NCBI GenBank assembly: GCA_016934645.1
Contig: JAFGSL010000621.1
Span: 1-5,327, forward strand
DNA from: Anaerolineae bacterium
Lineage (GTDB): Bacteria; Chloroflexota; Anaerolineae; B4-G1; SLSP01
Reading direction: 5' to 3'
Length of the DNA: 5,327 nucleotides
Part shown: positions 1-5,120 of the stretch, piece by piece
Position numbering within the stretch: position 1 is the stretch's first letter
How the letters are laid out: every line of letters begins with the position of its first letter
Translations under genes and position numbers: made by a program
The notes under the pieces: generated by a model
Told to the model about the DNA's origin: nothing
The model's database searches: none
The model's input: the letters and a program-made list of their open reading frames with translations, nothing else

Positions 1-196
1 CAAGAGCTTCTTGTAAGGTTCCAGCGCGATCCTCAAGTTGTTCCAGCAATGCCCGATTGAGTTCCCAACTGCTAATCCGAGGATCTCCCACGCCAAGCGC
101 ATAATCAGGCTTGTCATCAAGGCTTGACTTCAGCGTGTCGATCTGATCTTCCAATTTCTCCAGCTCTTGTTCTAACAACTTCTCTGATGTTTCCAA
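1..196 (-). CDS. DksA/TraR-like protein, N-terminal part (cut by window edge)
   Basis: Seen: an open frame of 65 codons runs to the left edge with no stop. It begins at TTG (196-194), 13 nt after the rpmI stop, behind a weak purine-rich GAGAGAT. No ATG is available in frame, so the TTG start is inferred. Residues 3-28 are rich in Leu, Glu and Lys with coiled-coil spacing. They are followed by DKPDYALGVGDPRISSWELN (residues 29-48) and a second helix ending in LQEAL at the window edge. Family knowledge: DksA/TraR proteins have an N-terminal coiled coil followed by a four-cysteine zinc finger of the form GTYG.C..CG, and they bind the RNA polymerase secondary channel. Inference: the D-Y-x-L-G-x-G-D-P segment and the position of the second helix recall DksA/TraR-like proteins of Chloroflexota. 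The diagnostic zinc finger would lie outside the window, so the assignment is moderate. It is probably the distal gene of the rpmI transcript. Confidence 0.6.
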   Translation of the reverse strand, partial: METSEKLLEQELEKLEDQIDTLKSSLDDKPDYALGVGDPRISSWELNRALLEQLEDRAGTLQEAL

Positions 197-209
197 GTTC
201 TTATCTCTC

Positions 210-431
210 TTAGTCGCTGGTTTTGCCTATATAGGGCATCAGACGGCGCACCCTGCGTTGCATACCTTTGGGGTTTGCGGGTGTCATCTGATAAAATAGG
301 CGTTTCCGCGATTTACGGCGGTTACGGCGGAAATGTCCTTGTCCCGATCGAGTACGCATTAACTTGCCCTTACCGCCTTTAGTACGGCGGAAGCGCTTGG
401 ACGTAGCTTTGTGTGTTTTTAGCTTTGGCAT
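210..431 (-). CDS. rpmI: 50S ribosomal protein bL35
   Basis: This is a structural protein of the large ribosomal subunit. Seen: 73 residues, extremely rich in Arg and Lys. The N-terminal signature MPKLKTHKATSKRF matches the family opening (MPKxKTHKxxxKRF), then comes a basic core with RKSRKR (39-44), and near the end RRVRRLMPY (59-67) matches the usual KRVKKLLPY. The length is a little above the usual 64-66 because of extra residues around 18-24 and a short tail (IGKTSD) after the normal end. An AAGGAGAT ribosome-binding site (442-435) sits just upstream of the ATG. It starts 29 nt after the S1-domain gene and ends 13 nt before the next frame. Oddity: in most bacteria rpmI lies between infC and rplT, and neither is present here. 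The assignment itself is secure. Confidence 0.95.
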   Translation of the reverse strand: MPKLKTHKATSKRFRRTKGGKGKLMRTRSGQGHFRRNRRKSRKRLFYQMTPANPKGMQRRVRRLMPYIGKTSD

Positions 432-460
432 AAGATCTCCTTATTTTGATGTTTTTGTTT

Positions 461-1345
461 TCATTCAGTTAGTTTGGCTTGTACATTCCCTACCCACTCA
501 GGGGGCAACAGATGCTTCCGGCTCAGTGAAATGCGTTCGCGCTCTCGATCTACATCGAGTACGTAGACTTCAACTTCATCTCCCACATCTAGTACGTCAC
601 GTGGGTGTTCTACGAAATCCCAGGAGAGTTGAGAGATATGTAGCAATCCGTCCACACCACCCAGATCGACAAAAGCGCCATAATTGGTCAAGTTCCGGAC
701 AATTCCGCTGCGGATCGCTCCCTCGTACAATTCATCAAGCAAGGTCTCACGGCGCTGACGCTGTGCCACACGCTCAGATAGAACCAAACGGCGGCGGTTC
801 GGCTGAACTTCGAGTACAACCACATGCAAGGACTTGCCGATCAAGGCCATTTTCTCCGTCTGCTGCTTTTTACCGCGCATACCACGTGGCACTGCGACCA
901 GGTGTGAGTTGGGAACGAAGCCATGGAGTTCACCCAACGTCGCTATCAAACCACCGCGATTGACTTCAAGAACTTCAACTTCGATAATTTCCTGGCTCTC
1001 CTGCAGCCCCTTAACCCGCATCCACTCCTGTTGTTTCAACCCTTGCTTCAGTGAAACCAGAATGGCGCTCCGATCGTAGGGCACCCTCATAATACGGACG
1101 GGAATGAGATCCCCGACCTCCAATTTCGCCAAGTAAGCGTCATCTACTCCCGCCAAATCCTCGCGTTGGATCAGCCCATCTCGCTTACCTGCTAGTTCAA
1201 CAAGAATATCGTGCTCGCCGATGGAGAGGATGGTGGCCTCACAGATATCTCCACGCCGTGGCCGTTTGTTAAGGTAATCTCCCTTGATCAATGTCTGCCA
1301 CCACTTGGGTTTCATGTCATGTTGTTGTATAGTCATTACAGTCAA
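461..1345 (-). CDS. S1 RNA-binding protein with three S1 domains
   Basis: Predicted single-stranded RNA-binding protein related to ribosomal protein bS1. Seen: 294 residues with three S1-type OB folds at about 31-101 (RGDICEATILSI to SAILVSLK), 117-191 (IIEVEVLEVNRGGLIATL to RRLVLSER) and 207-277. The last is the most canonical, with NYGAFVDLGGVDGLLHIS (221-238) and RISLSRK at its end. Domain 2 carries the GGLIA and HGFVPNSHL features typical of the ribosome-associated S1 repeats. Escherichia coli S1 has six repeats, while shorter three- or four-repeat forms are common in other phyla. TTG at 1345 is preferred over the internal ATG at 1336 because AAGGAGG ends 5 nt before the TTG but 14 nt before the ATG. 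It lies 32 nt downstream of the sigma gene and 29 nt upstream of rpmI, suggesting co-transcription. It could be the organism's rpsA or a paralogue; the window cannot decide. Confidence 0.9.
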   Translation of the reverse strand: MTVMTIQQHDMKPKWWQTLIKGDYLNKRPRRGDICEATILSIGEHDILVELAGKRDGLIQREDLAGVDDAYLAKLEVGDLIPVRIMRVPYDRSAILVSLKQGLKQQEWMRVKGLQESQEIIEVEVLEVNRGGLIATLGELHGFVPNSHLVAVPRGMRGKKQQTEKMALIGKSLHVVVLEVQPNRRRLVLSERVAQRQRRETLLDELYEGAIRSGIVRNLTNYGAFVDLGGVDGLLHISQLSWDFVEHPRDVLDVGDEVEVYVLDVDRERERISLSRKHLLPPEWVGNVQAKLTE

Positions 1346-1350
1346 ATAAG

Positions 1351-1357
1351 CCTCCTT
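1351..1357 (-). promoter_or_regulatory. Ribosome-binding site deciding the TTG start of the S1-domain gene
   Basis: A perfect AAGGAGG on the minus strand sits 5 nt before TTG at 1345 and 14 nt before the in-frame ATG at 1336. The spacing favours initiation at TTG, which adds three residues before the internal Met. Confidence 0.75.
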
Positions 1358-1377
1358 ATTATTTCATTTTATCAAGG

Positions 1378-2487
1378 TCAAGATAAGTACTCACGAAGTT
1401 TGTAACTGACGGTAGGATGGCGCAACTTTCTTAAGGCGCGCTGCTCAATCTGCCGCACACGCTCACGGCTGACTTCCAAATCATCAGCAACTGCGCTCAG
1501 TGTCTGCGGTTCGCCATCGTTAAAACCGAAACGGCGTCGCAAAACCTCAAGTTCACGCGGTGAAAGCACGCGATCCATCAGTGTTTCGATGTCCTCTTGC
1601 AGCAGATGCTTTTGCACTTGCTGCGATGGCGTCGGCGTCGCCTCATCTTCAATAAAACTCGTCAGATCGCTTGTCCCATCTCCGCCATCTACCGGGGCGT
1701 CCAACGAGAGAGTGCGTTGTCCGATCCGCAACAAACGTCGCACGTTACGAACATCCTCGATCCCCAAAGCAGCAGCGATCCCCTCCGGTGTGGGAGGATA
1801 GCCAAGAGTTTTCTCCAGTTTCCGCGCCGTACGTTGAAATCGGTGCATACGTTGGCGCATGTGGGCGGGAAGACGGATCGTATACCCCTGGTTCGTCAAG
1901 GTCCGGCGAATAGTCTGGCGGATCCACCATGTCGCATACGTACTGAACCTATTCCCCAGACGATAATCAAAGCGATCCACAGCTTTGATCAATCCGATGT
2001 TTCCTGACTGGATCAAATCCAAAAAGCTCAAGCCACTGCCACGATAATGTTTGGCTTCGCTCACCACGAGTCGAGTATTCGCCTCAATGAAATGCTGCCG
2101 GGCCTGTTGCCCCTCTTCGACCTGACGGTTGAGCTCTGCAAACTGCTCAGCGGTAAAGTCCGATTCCGCCTGGGCCTCCAGTTGCTCCTGAGCCTGTCGA
2201 CCGCGCTTTATTTTTTTCGACAGGGCGACTTCCTCTTCCTGTGACAGAAGCGGTAGTTCTCCCATCTGGTTCAGATACAGACTGAGGCTATCATCCGGTA
2301 TTAAGGCGTCACTATCAGTGTGCGTATCCGCAGGAAATACATCCTCTGGCTCAATATAGGTCAGCAGATCCTCTATGTCAGCCCAATCTTCATCTTTTCC
2401 ATCACTGGCTTTCTGCATAGATAACGGAGCATCTTGGTCAGCATCCTCTTGTATGGTATCCAGTGCTTCCTGAAATTGCGCAATCAC
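1378..2487 (-). CDS. rpoD: RNA polymerase sigma-70 factor (RpoD/SigA type)
   Basis: Promoter-recognition subunit of RNA polymerase. Seen: 369 residues. An acidic, poorly conserved N-terminus (1-63) has no clear region 1.1. Region 1.2 follows (about 66-97, LYLNQMGELPLLSQEEE at its core), then a Gln/Glu-rich spacer (98-130). Region 2 (131-210) contains FLDLIQSGNIGLIKAVDRFD and FSTYATWWIRQTIRRTL, with the paired tryptophans used in promoter melting. Region 3 is about 211-285. Region 4 (about 303-357) contains SRERVRQIEQRALRKLRHP, the -35-binding helix-turn-helix. The start is GTG at 2487: TGAGGAG lies 10 nt upstream, and a second weaker AAGGA is closer. Regions 2.4 and 4.2 are close to the housekeeping consensus, but RRTLTNQGYTIRLPAHM departs from the usual TRAIADQARTIRIPVHM. 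It may therefore be the primary factor or a group 2 paralogue, and the symbol is tentative. It starts 50 nt after the NYN gene and lies 32 nt before the S1 gene. Confidence 0.93.
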   Translation of the reverse strand: MIAQFQEALDTIQEDADQDAPLSMQKASDGKDEDWADIEDLLTYIEPEDVFPADTHTDSDALIPDDSLSLYLNQMGELPLLSQEEEVALSKKIKRGRQAQEQLEAQAESDFTAEQFAELNRQVEEGQQARQHFIEANTRLVVSEAKHYRGSGLSFLDLIQSGNIGLIKAVDRFDYRLGNRFSTYATWWIRQTIRRTLTNQGYTIRLPAHMRQRMHRFQRTARKLEKTLGYPPTPEGIAAALGIEDVRNVRRLLRIGQRTLSLDAPVDGGDGTSDLTSFIEDEATPTPSQQVQKHLLQEDIETLMDRVLSPRELEVLRRRFGFNDGEPQTLSAVADDLEVSRERVRQIEQRALRKLRHPTVSYKLREYLS

Positions 2488-2537
2488 GTTTCCTTAGCTC
2501 CTCAGCGGCCCACAATACCGTTTACGTCAGATTCATT

Positions 2538-3287
2538 TTATTCTTTCAATCGTACATAAATAATCGAGTTGCCGTGCTGTTGCTTTGCGCTGCGCATCTT
2601 GAACAGATTGGGATAAGCGCGAATTAATTGCGACAATTGCCTGTAGCCATAGGTACGGGAGTCGAAGCCGGGATCGAGTTGGCGCAGGTACTGTCCCAAT
2701 GGCCCCAATGAAGCCCAACCATCCTCCTGTACAGCCATCTCAAAAGCACTCCTGAGCAGCGGACGCGGATCAGGTTCATGCTTTTGGGATCGGTGCTTCT
2801 TCGAAGCCGCAGACTTTCCGTGCTTGGGTTTGGGCGTCAAGTTCTCGGTGTAAACAAACACATCGCAGGCATTCACAAATGCACGAGGTGTCATCTTCTT
2901 GCCAATGCCCATAACAAACTGCCCCTTTTCGCGAATGCGTGTTGCTAGCCGCGTGTAATCACTGTCGCTGGAAACCAGACAGAAGCCATGAACTCCAGAG
3001 GTGTAGAGAATGTCCATCGCGTCGATGATCAGGGCGCTGTCAGTCGCATTTTTGCCGACGGTATAGCGAAACTGCTGGATGGGTTGAATGGCATGCGTAT
3101 TCAGTGTGCCTTTCCAACCTTTCATTTGGGAGGTCGTCCAATCTCCATAGATGCGACGTATGGAAACCACGCCATACTTTCCGGCTTCTGCTAACATCTT
3201 CTCAATCAGAGAGGGCTGGGCGTTATCTCCATCAATCAGCATAGCAATGCGGCGGGTAGGTGTTGGTGAAGCCGCGTCTACAGCCAT
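2538..3287 (-). CDS. NYN-domain putative ribonuclease with C-terminal LOTUS/OST-HTH-like domain
   Basis: Predicted metal-dependent RNA nuclease of the PIN-like NYN superfamily (LabA/DUF88 group). Seen: 249 residues. The N-terminal half (about 13-150) carries the acidic motifs expected of the fold: IDGDN with D19 and D21, ATDSALIIDAMD with D83 and D89, and SSDSDY with D108 and D110. A glycine-containing strand GIGKK follows. Residues about 151-172 are a Lys/Ser/His-rich linker. Residues about 173-247 read as a small winged-helix LOTUS/OST-HTH module (LLRSAFEMAVQEDGWASLGPL, then TYGYRQLSQLIRAYPNLF). Family knowledge: NYN-LOTUS pairings are widespread in bacteria, and LOTUS domains are proposed RNA-binding modules; the substrate is unknown. 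All acidic residues appear intact, so activity is plausible. The ATG at 3287 is behind only a weak AAGGGA 10 nt upstream, inside a small hairpin. It sits between the small basic gene and the sigma gene. Confidence 0.9.
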   Translation of the reverse strand: MAVDAASPTPTRRIAMLIDGDNAQPSLIEKMLAEAGKYGVVSIRRIYGDWTTSQMKGWKGTLNTHAIQPIQQFRYTVGKNATDSALIIDAMDILYTSGVHGFCLVSSDSDYTRLATRIREKGQFVMGIGKKMTPRAFVNACDVFVYTENLTPKPKHGKSAASKKHRSQKHEPDPRPLLRSAFEMAVQEDGWASLGPLGQYLRQLDPGFDSRTYGYRQLSQLIRAYPNLFKMRSAKQQHGNSIIYVRLKE

Positions 3288-3296
3288 TAGATGAAT

Positions 3297-3309
3297 GTCC
3301 CTTCGGGAC
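3297..3309 (-). promoter_or_regulatory. Small hairpin covering the ribosome-binding site of the NYN gene
   Basis: On the minus strand GTCCC-GAA-GGGAC can form a 5-bp stem with a 3-nt loop. The 3' arm contains most of AAGGGA (3303-3298), the only Shine-Dalgarno-like sequence before the ATG at 3287. An alternative pairing of TGTCC (3314-3310) with GGACA (3300-3296) covers the same site. Inference: translation of the NYN gene may be held low or depend on translation of the upstream gene. The element is short and could be chance. Confidence 0.35.
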
Positions 3310-3334
3310 GGACAGTGTTTTTCAGCATGAAAGA

Positions 3335-3514
3335 TTAATGGTGGGCAGCCAGATAATCTGCGATAGGCGCATGCAGACTGAGTTTACGAATTTTCGCAAT
3401 GATCCGTTCACGTTCTCGCAGGTCTTCTGCCTTGGTCAACCGACGCCGCCAGTAGTGCAACTTGTACTTACGCCGTTGACGACGATGTAACTTTTTTATC
3501 TTTGAATTTGGCAT
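3335..3514 (-). CDS. Small highly basic protein of unknown function (59 aa)
   Basis: Seen: an ATG at 3514 with a full AGGAGG 8 nt upstream opens a 59-codon frame ending in TAA. The strong, well-spaced ribosome-binding site and its placement in a run of close genes support it as real. The first 25 residues are dominated by Arg, Lys and His, with RRQRRKYKLHYWRRRL at 11-26. A charged helix with RERERIIAKIRKLS (33-46) follows, then a short hydrophobic tail (APIADYLAAHH). There is no signal peptide, membrane segment or cysteine. The composition suggests nucleic-acid or ribosome binding, comparable with small basic ribosome-associated proteins. I considered bL35, bS21 and bL34 and none fits. A distant resemblance to small DUF6800-like proteins is possible but only an impression. 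It lies 62 nt after khpA and 47 nt before the NYN gene. Confidence 0.75.
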   Translation of the reverse strand: MPNSKIKKLHRRQRRKYKLHYWRRRLTKAEDLRERERIIAKIRKLSLHAPIADYLAAHH

Positions 3515-3576
3515 ATGCTTTTCCTCCTAAAGTTGTTAATTACGTTCGATAGCCTTCATCCATTTGTATCTGGAAA

Positions 3577-3864
3577 TCAACTCACAGATTCCGCATACTG
3601 GGTCTTTGTGCCTAAAGCCGTTTGGTTATCGACAAGCTCCAAACTGACTCGTTTTCCCATCTTCCCACCCAAAACCCTTGCCAAAGCACGCATAGCGTTG
3701 ATATGGCGGCCACCTCTGCCGATGATGCGTCCCATATCCTCATCTGCGACTTTGAGTTCCAGCATTATGACGCTCTCACCCACAACTTCGTCAATCTCGA
3801 TAAGCTCTGGTTTGTCGGCCAAAGCTGTGGTGATATAGCTAACCATCTGTTTGATTGCCGTCAT
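3577..3864 (-). CDS. khpA: KH-domain RNA-binding protein KhpA
   Basis: Predicted small RNA-binding protein of the KhpA (YlqC) family, which in several bacteria pairs with KhpB/Jag and binds many RNAs. Seen: 95 residues. MVSYITTALADKPELIEI near the N-terminus matches the family opening. ESVIMLELKVADEDMGRI leads into the KH signature, with the G-R-G-G loop at 49-52 (IIGRGGRHINAMRAL), the single-strand RNA-binding site. The usual length is about 76-80; here a polar tail of roughly 15 residues follows the last strand (VSLELVD). The frame stays open up to an ATG at 3954, but the start at 3864 is preferred: AAGGAGA is 6 nt upstream, and the longer product adds a sequence unlike the family. Family knowledge: khpA usually follows rpsP and precedes rimM-trmD-rplS. 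None of those is here. It is the first gene of the close minus-strand run. Confidence 0.88.
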   Translation of the reverse strand: MTAIKQMVSYITTALADKPELIEIDEVVGESVIMLELKVADEDMGRIIGRGGRHINAMRALARVLGGKMGKRVSLELVDNQTALGTKTQYAESVS

Positions 3865-3870
3865 CTCTTT

Positions 3871-3877
3871 TCTCCTT
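3871..3877 (-). promoter_or_regulatory. Ribosome-binding site deciding the khpA start
   Basis: AAGGAGA on the minus strand sits 6 nt before the ATG at 3864. No comparable sequence precedes the upstream in-frame ATG at 3954, so the shorter protein of 95 residues is the likely one. Confidence 0.75.
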
Positions 3878-4167
3878 GACCTACTATCATAAAAACAACC
3901 CGGTGGATTCCGATAACTTTCGGGGATTATTACGGAAACTACTGATCCAAACATGACTTTCTCAACGTCTATACGCTTTCAGTAAGGTCGAAAAAGGTTA
4001 GTTTCATGCGCACGGATCAGTAAAGCAGACCGCATTGACAGATAAATGCCCTTGAGTAGTTTATCAAAAAACATTACGAGAAACCGCTGACTAGGGTTGG
4101 AAATAGGGTGGGGACAGGTTGGGAAAGTTGGGATTGCGTTGGACTTTCGCAAAGGTACACATAAAAC

Positions 4168-4194
4168 ACTCGGCGGGATCATATCCCGCCGAGT
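4168..4194 (-). terminator. Intrinsic terminator of the response-regulator gene
   Basis: A perfect 12-bp stem, ACTCGGCGGGAT (4168-4179) paired with ATCCCGCCGAGT (4183-4194), has a 3-nt loop. On the minus strand it begins 25 nt after the TAA of the response regulator and is followed by TTTATGTG, giving TTTTAT with the last stem base. The stem is very stable, but the U-tract is short and broken, so termination may be helped by other factors. Confidence 0.75.
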
Positions 4195-4219
4195 ATCGAT
4201 GTCTGGCGATGGTAAACGT

Positions 4220-4939
4220 TTATGGCTCGAACATATAGCCGACGCCACGGACATTCACAATGTAACGTGGATTGGCAGGGTCTGGTTCCATCTTTTGCCG
4301 CAAGCGATGGATATACCATTTGATGATCTGTCGTGCCTCATGCAGGTATTCTGGTCTGTATTGCCGCACGACTTCCACCAACGCTTTAGGACCCACCACC
4401 TGGTGCGCATTTTGCATCAGGTGAACCAACAAAGCAAACTCGCTAGGAGTCAACGCAATATCCTCGCCGTTTCGGGTCACACGGTGACGATCAAAGTCCA
4501 CGGAAAACGGCCCACGGTTAAGGCGTTGCCACTCCCCCCTGGCAAGGTGCAATTCAGCCTGTTGCTCCCGTCGATCAAGAGCCTCCTTGATAGCCCGCCG
4601 CACTTCCGAAGCTTCAACCGGTTTGAGCAAATAGCCGTCTACGCCTTCGCGGATGGCTTGCAATGCAGAATCGAGTGTGCCATGTGCAGTCATCATGATG
4701 ACCACCGTCGCTGGCCACCGCCAGCGGATCGCTTCCAGCACCCGTTGACCATCAATCCGTCCTCCCAGCATCAAATCCAGAATCGCCAGGTCAAACGCAG
4801 TATCCTCCAAGCATGCCAGGGCTTCTTCTCCATTAGCCGCTGTCGTCACAACATAGCCCTCTCGGCGCAACACCGCTTTGAGAAACAAACGAATACGTTC
4901 CTCATCATCCACAATCAAAGCGCGCACCAACTGCGTCAT
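4220..4939 (-). CDS. OmpR/PhoB-family DNA-binding response regulator
   Basis: Cytoplasmic transcription factor controlled by phosphorylation from a histidine kinase that is not in the window. Seen: 239 residues. The receiver domain (about 5-120) has acidic pocket D11-D12, phosphoacceptor D55 (AILDLML), conserved T84 (IMMTAHG) and K106 (YLLKPV), so it should be phosphorylatable. Residues 121-142 form a charged linker. The C-terminal winged helix (about 143-238) has the family landmarks LTPSEFALLVHLMQN (163-177), WYIHRLRQKMEPDP (208-221) and PRYIVNVRGVGYMFEP at the end. The receiver's MMTAHGTLDSALQAIREG stretch is closer in style to NtrC-type receivers than to classical PhoB ones, while the output domain is clearly OmpR-type. 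The ATG at 4939 has a modest AGAGGT upstream. The length is normal. It is transcribed alone and closed by the hairpin at 4168-4194. Target genes cannot be inferred. Confidence 0.95.
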   Translation of the reverse strand: MTQLVRALIVDDEERIRLFLKAVLRREGYVVTTAANGEEALACLEDTAFDLAILDLMLGGRIDGQRVLEAIRWRWPATVVIMMTAHGTLDSALQAIREGVDGYLLKPVEASEVRRAIKEALDRREQQAELHLARGEWQRLNRGPFSVDFDRHRVTRNGEDIALTPSEFALLVHLMQNAHQVVGPKALVEVVRQYRPEYLHEARQIIKWYIHRLRQKMEPDPANPRYIVNVRGVGYMFEP

Positions 4940-4996
4940 AACTTTTCTACCTCTTACACTTTAGCTAGAAGCCTGCTATCTCTATATTTTTCATCA

Positions 4997-5024
4997 ATAT
5001 TACACCCTTTCCCACCATCCTCAA
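4997..5024 (-). promoter_or_regulatory. Candidate sigma-70 promoter of the response-regulator gene
   Basis: On the minus strand TTGAGG (5024-5019; 4 of 6 matches to TTGACA) is separated by 16 nt from TAATAT (5002-4997; 4 of 6 to TATAAT). A start near 4990 would give a leader of about 50 nt before the ATG at 4939. Both boxes are only moderate matches. Confidence 0.35.
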
Positions 5025-5120
5025 AGTGCAACGCCAATGTGTCGGGGGCTTATAATTCTCCTGGTACAGTGCACCTCAAGTTTCTGCCAGCTACTAATAC
5101 AGTCCGAAGGCGGAGGATAA

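Larger units (their letters stand above)
3865..4219. other. Intergenic region upstream of khpA
   Basis: About 355 bases with no convincing gene. From the right it holds the response-regulator terminator hairpin (4168-4194) and then a block where the plus strand is G-rich (4092-4140). Next comes a weak minus-strand promoter candidate, TTGATA (4067-4062) then 17 nt then TATCTG (4044-4039); its -35 is good but its -10 is poor. A TATGAT hexamer at 3891-3886 is a better -10 but has no matching -35, and it would leave a leader of only about 15 nt. The promoter of the khpA gene group must lie here or further upstream, but I cannot fix it. Confidence 0.6.

Noticed and set aside
364..963. Long plus-strand open frame (199 codons) opposite rpmI and the S1-domain gene
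   Set aside because: It lies antisense to two well-supported genes, has no ribosome-binding site, and its translation shows no family features.
1745..1930. Minus-strand open frame within the sigma gene
   Set aside because: It is in a different frame of the strongly conserved sigma regions 2 to 4, and the translation has no support.
3886..3891. TATGAT on the minus strand as the khpA -10 box
   Set aside because: No -35 sequence is found at 16-18 nt, and the leader would be only about 15 nt, so it is noted but not called as a promoter.
3865..3954. Upstream extension of the khpA frame to an ATG at 3954
   Set aside because: The extra 30 residues do not resemble the family, and the strong ribosome-binding site is placed for the internal ATG at 3864.
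4035..4062. Perfect TTGACA on the plus strand at 4035-4040 with TAGTTT 16 nt later
   Set aside because: The -10 matches only 3 of 6 positions, and the transcript would run antisense into the response-regulator gene with no target gene. It is likely chance.
3979..4254. Minus-strand open frame of 91 codons between khpA and the response regulator
   Set aside because: It overlaps the end of the response-regulator gene in another frame and spans the terminator hairpin and the C-rich block. No ribosome-binding site is seen.
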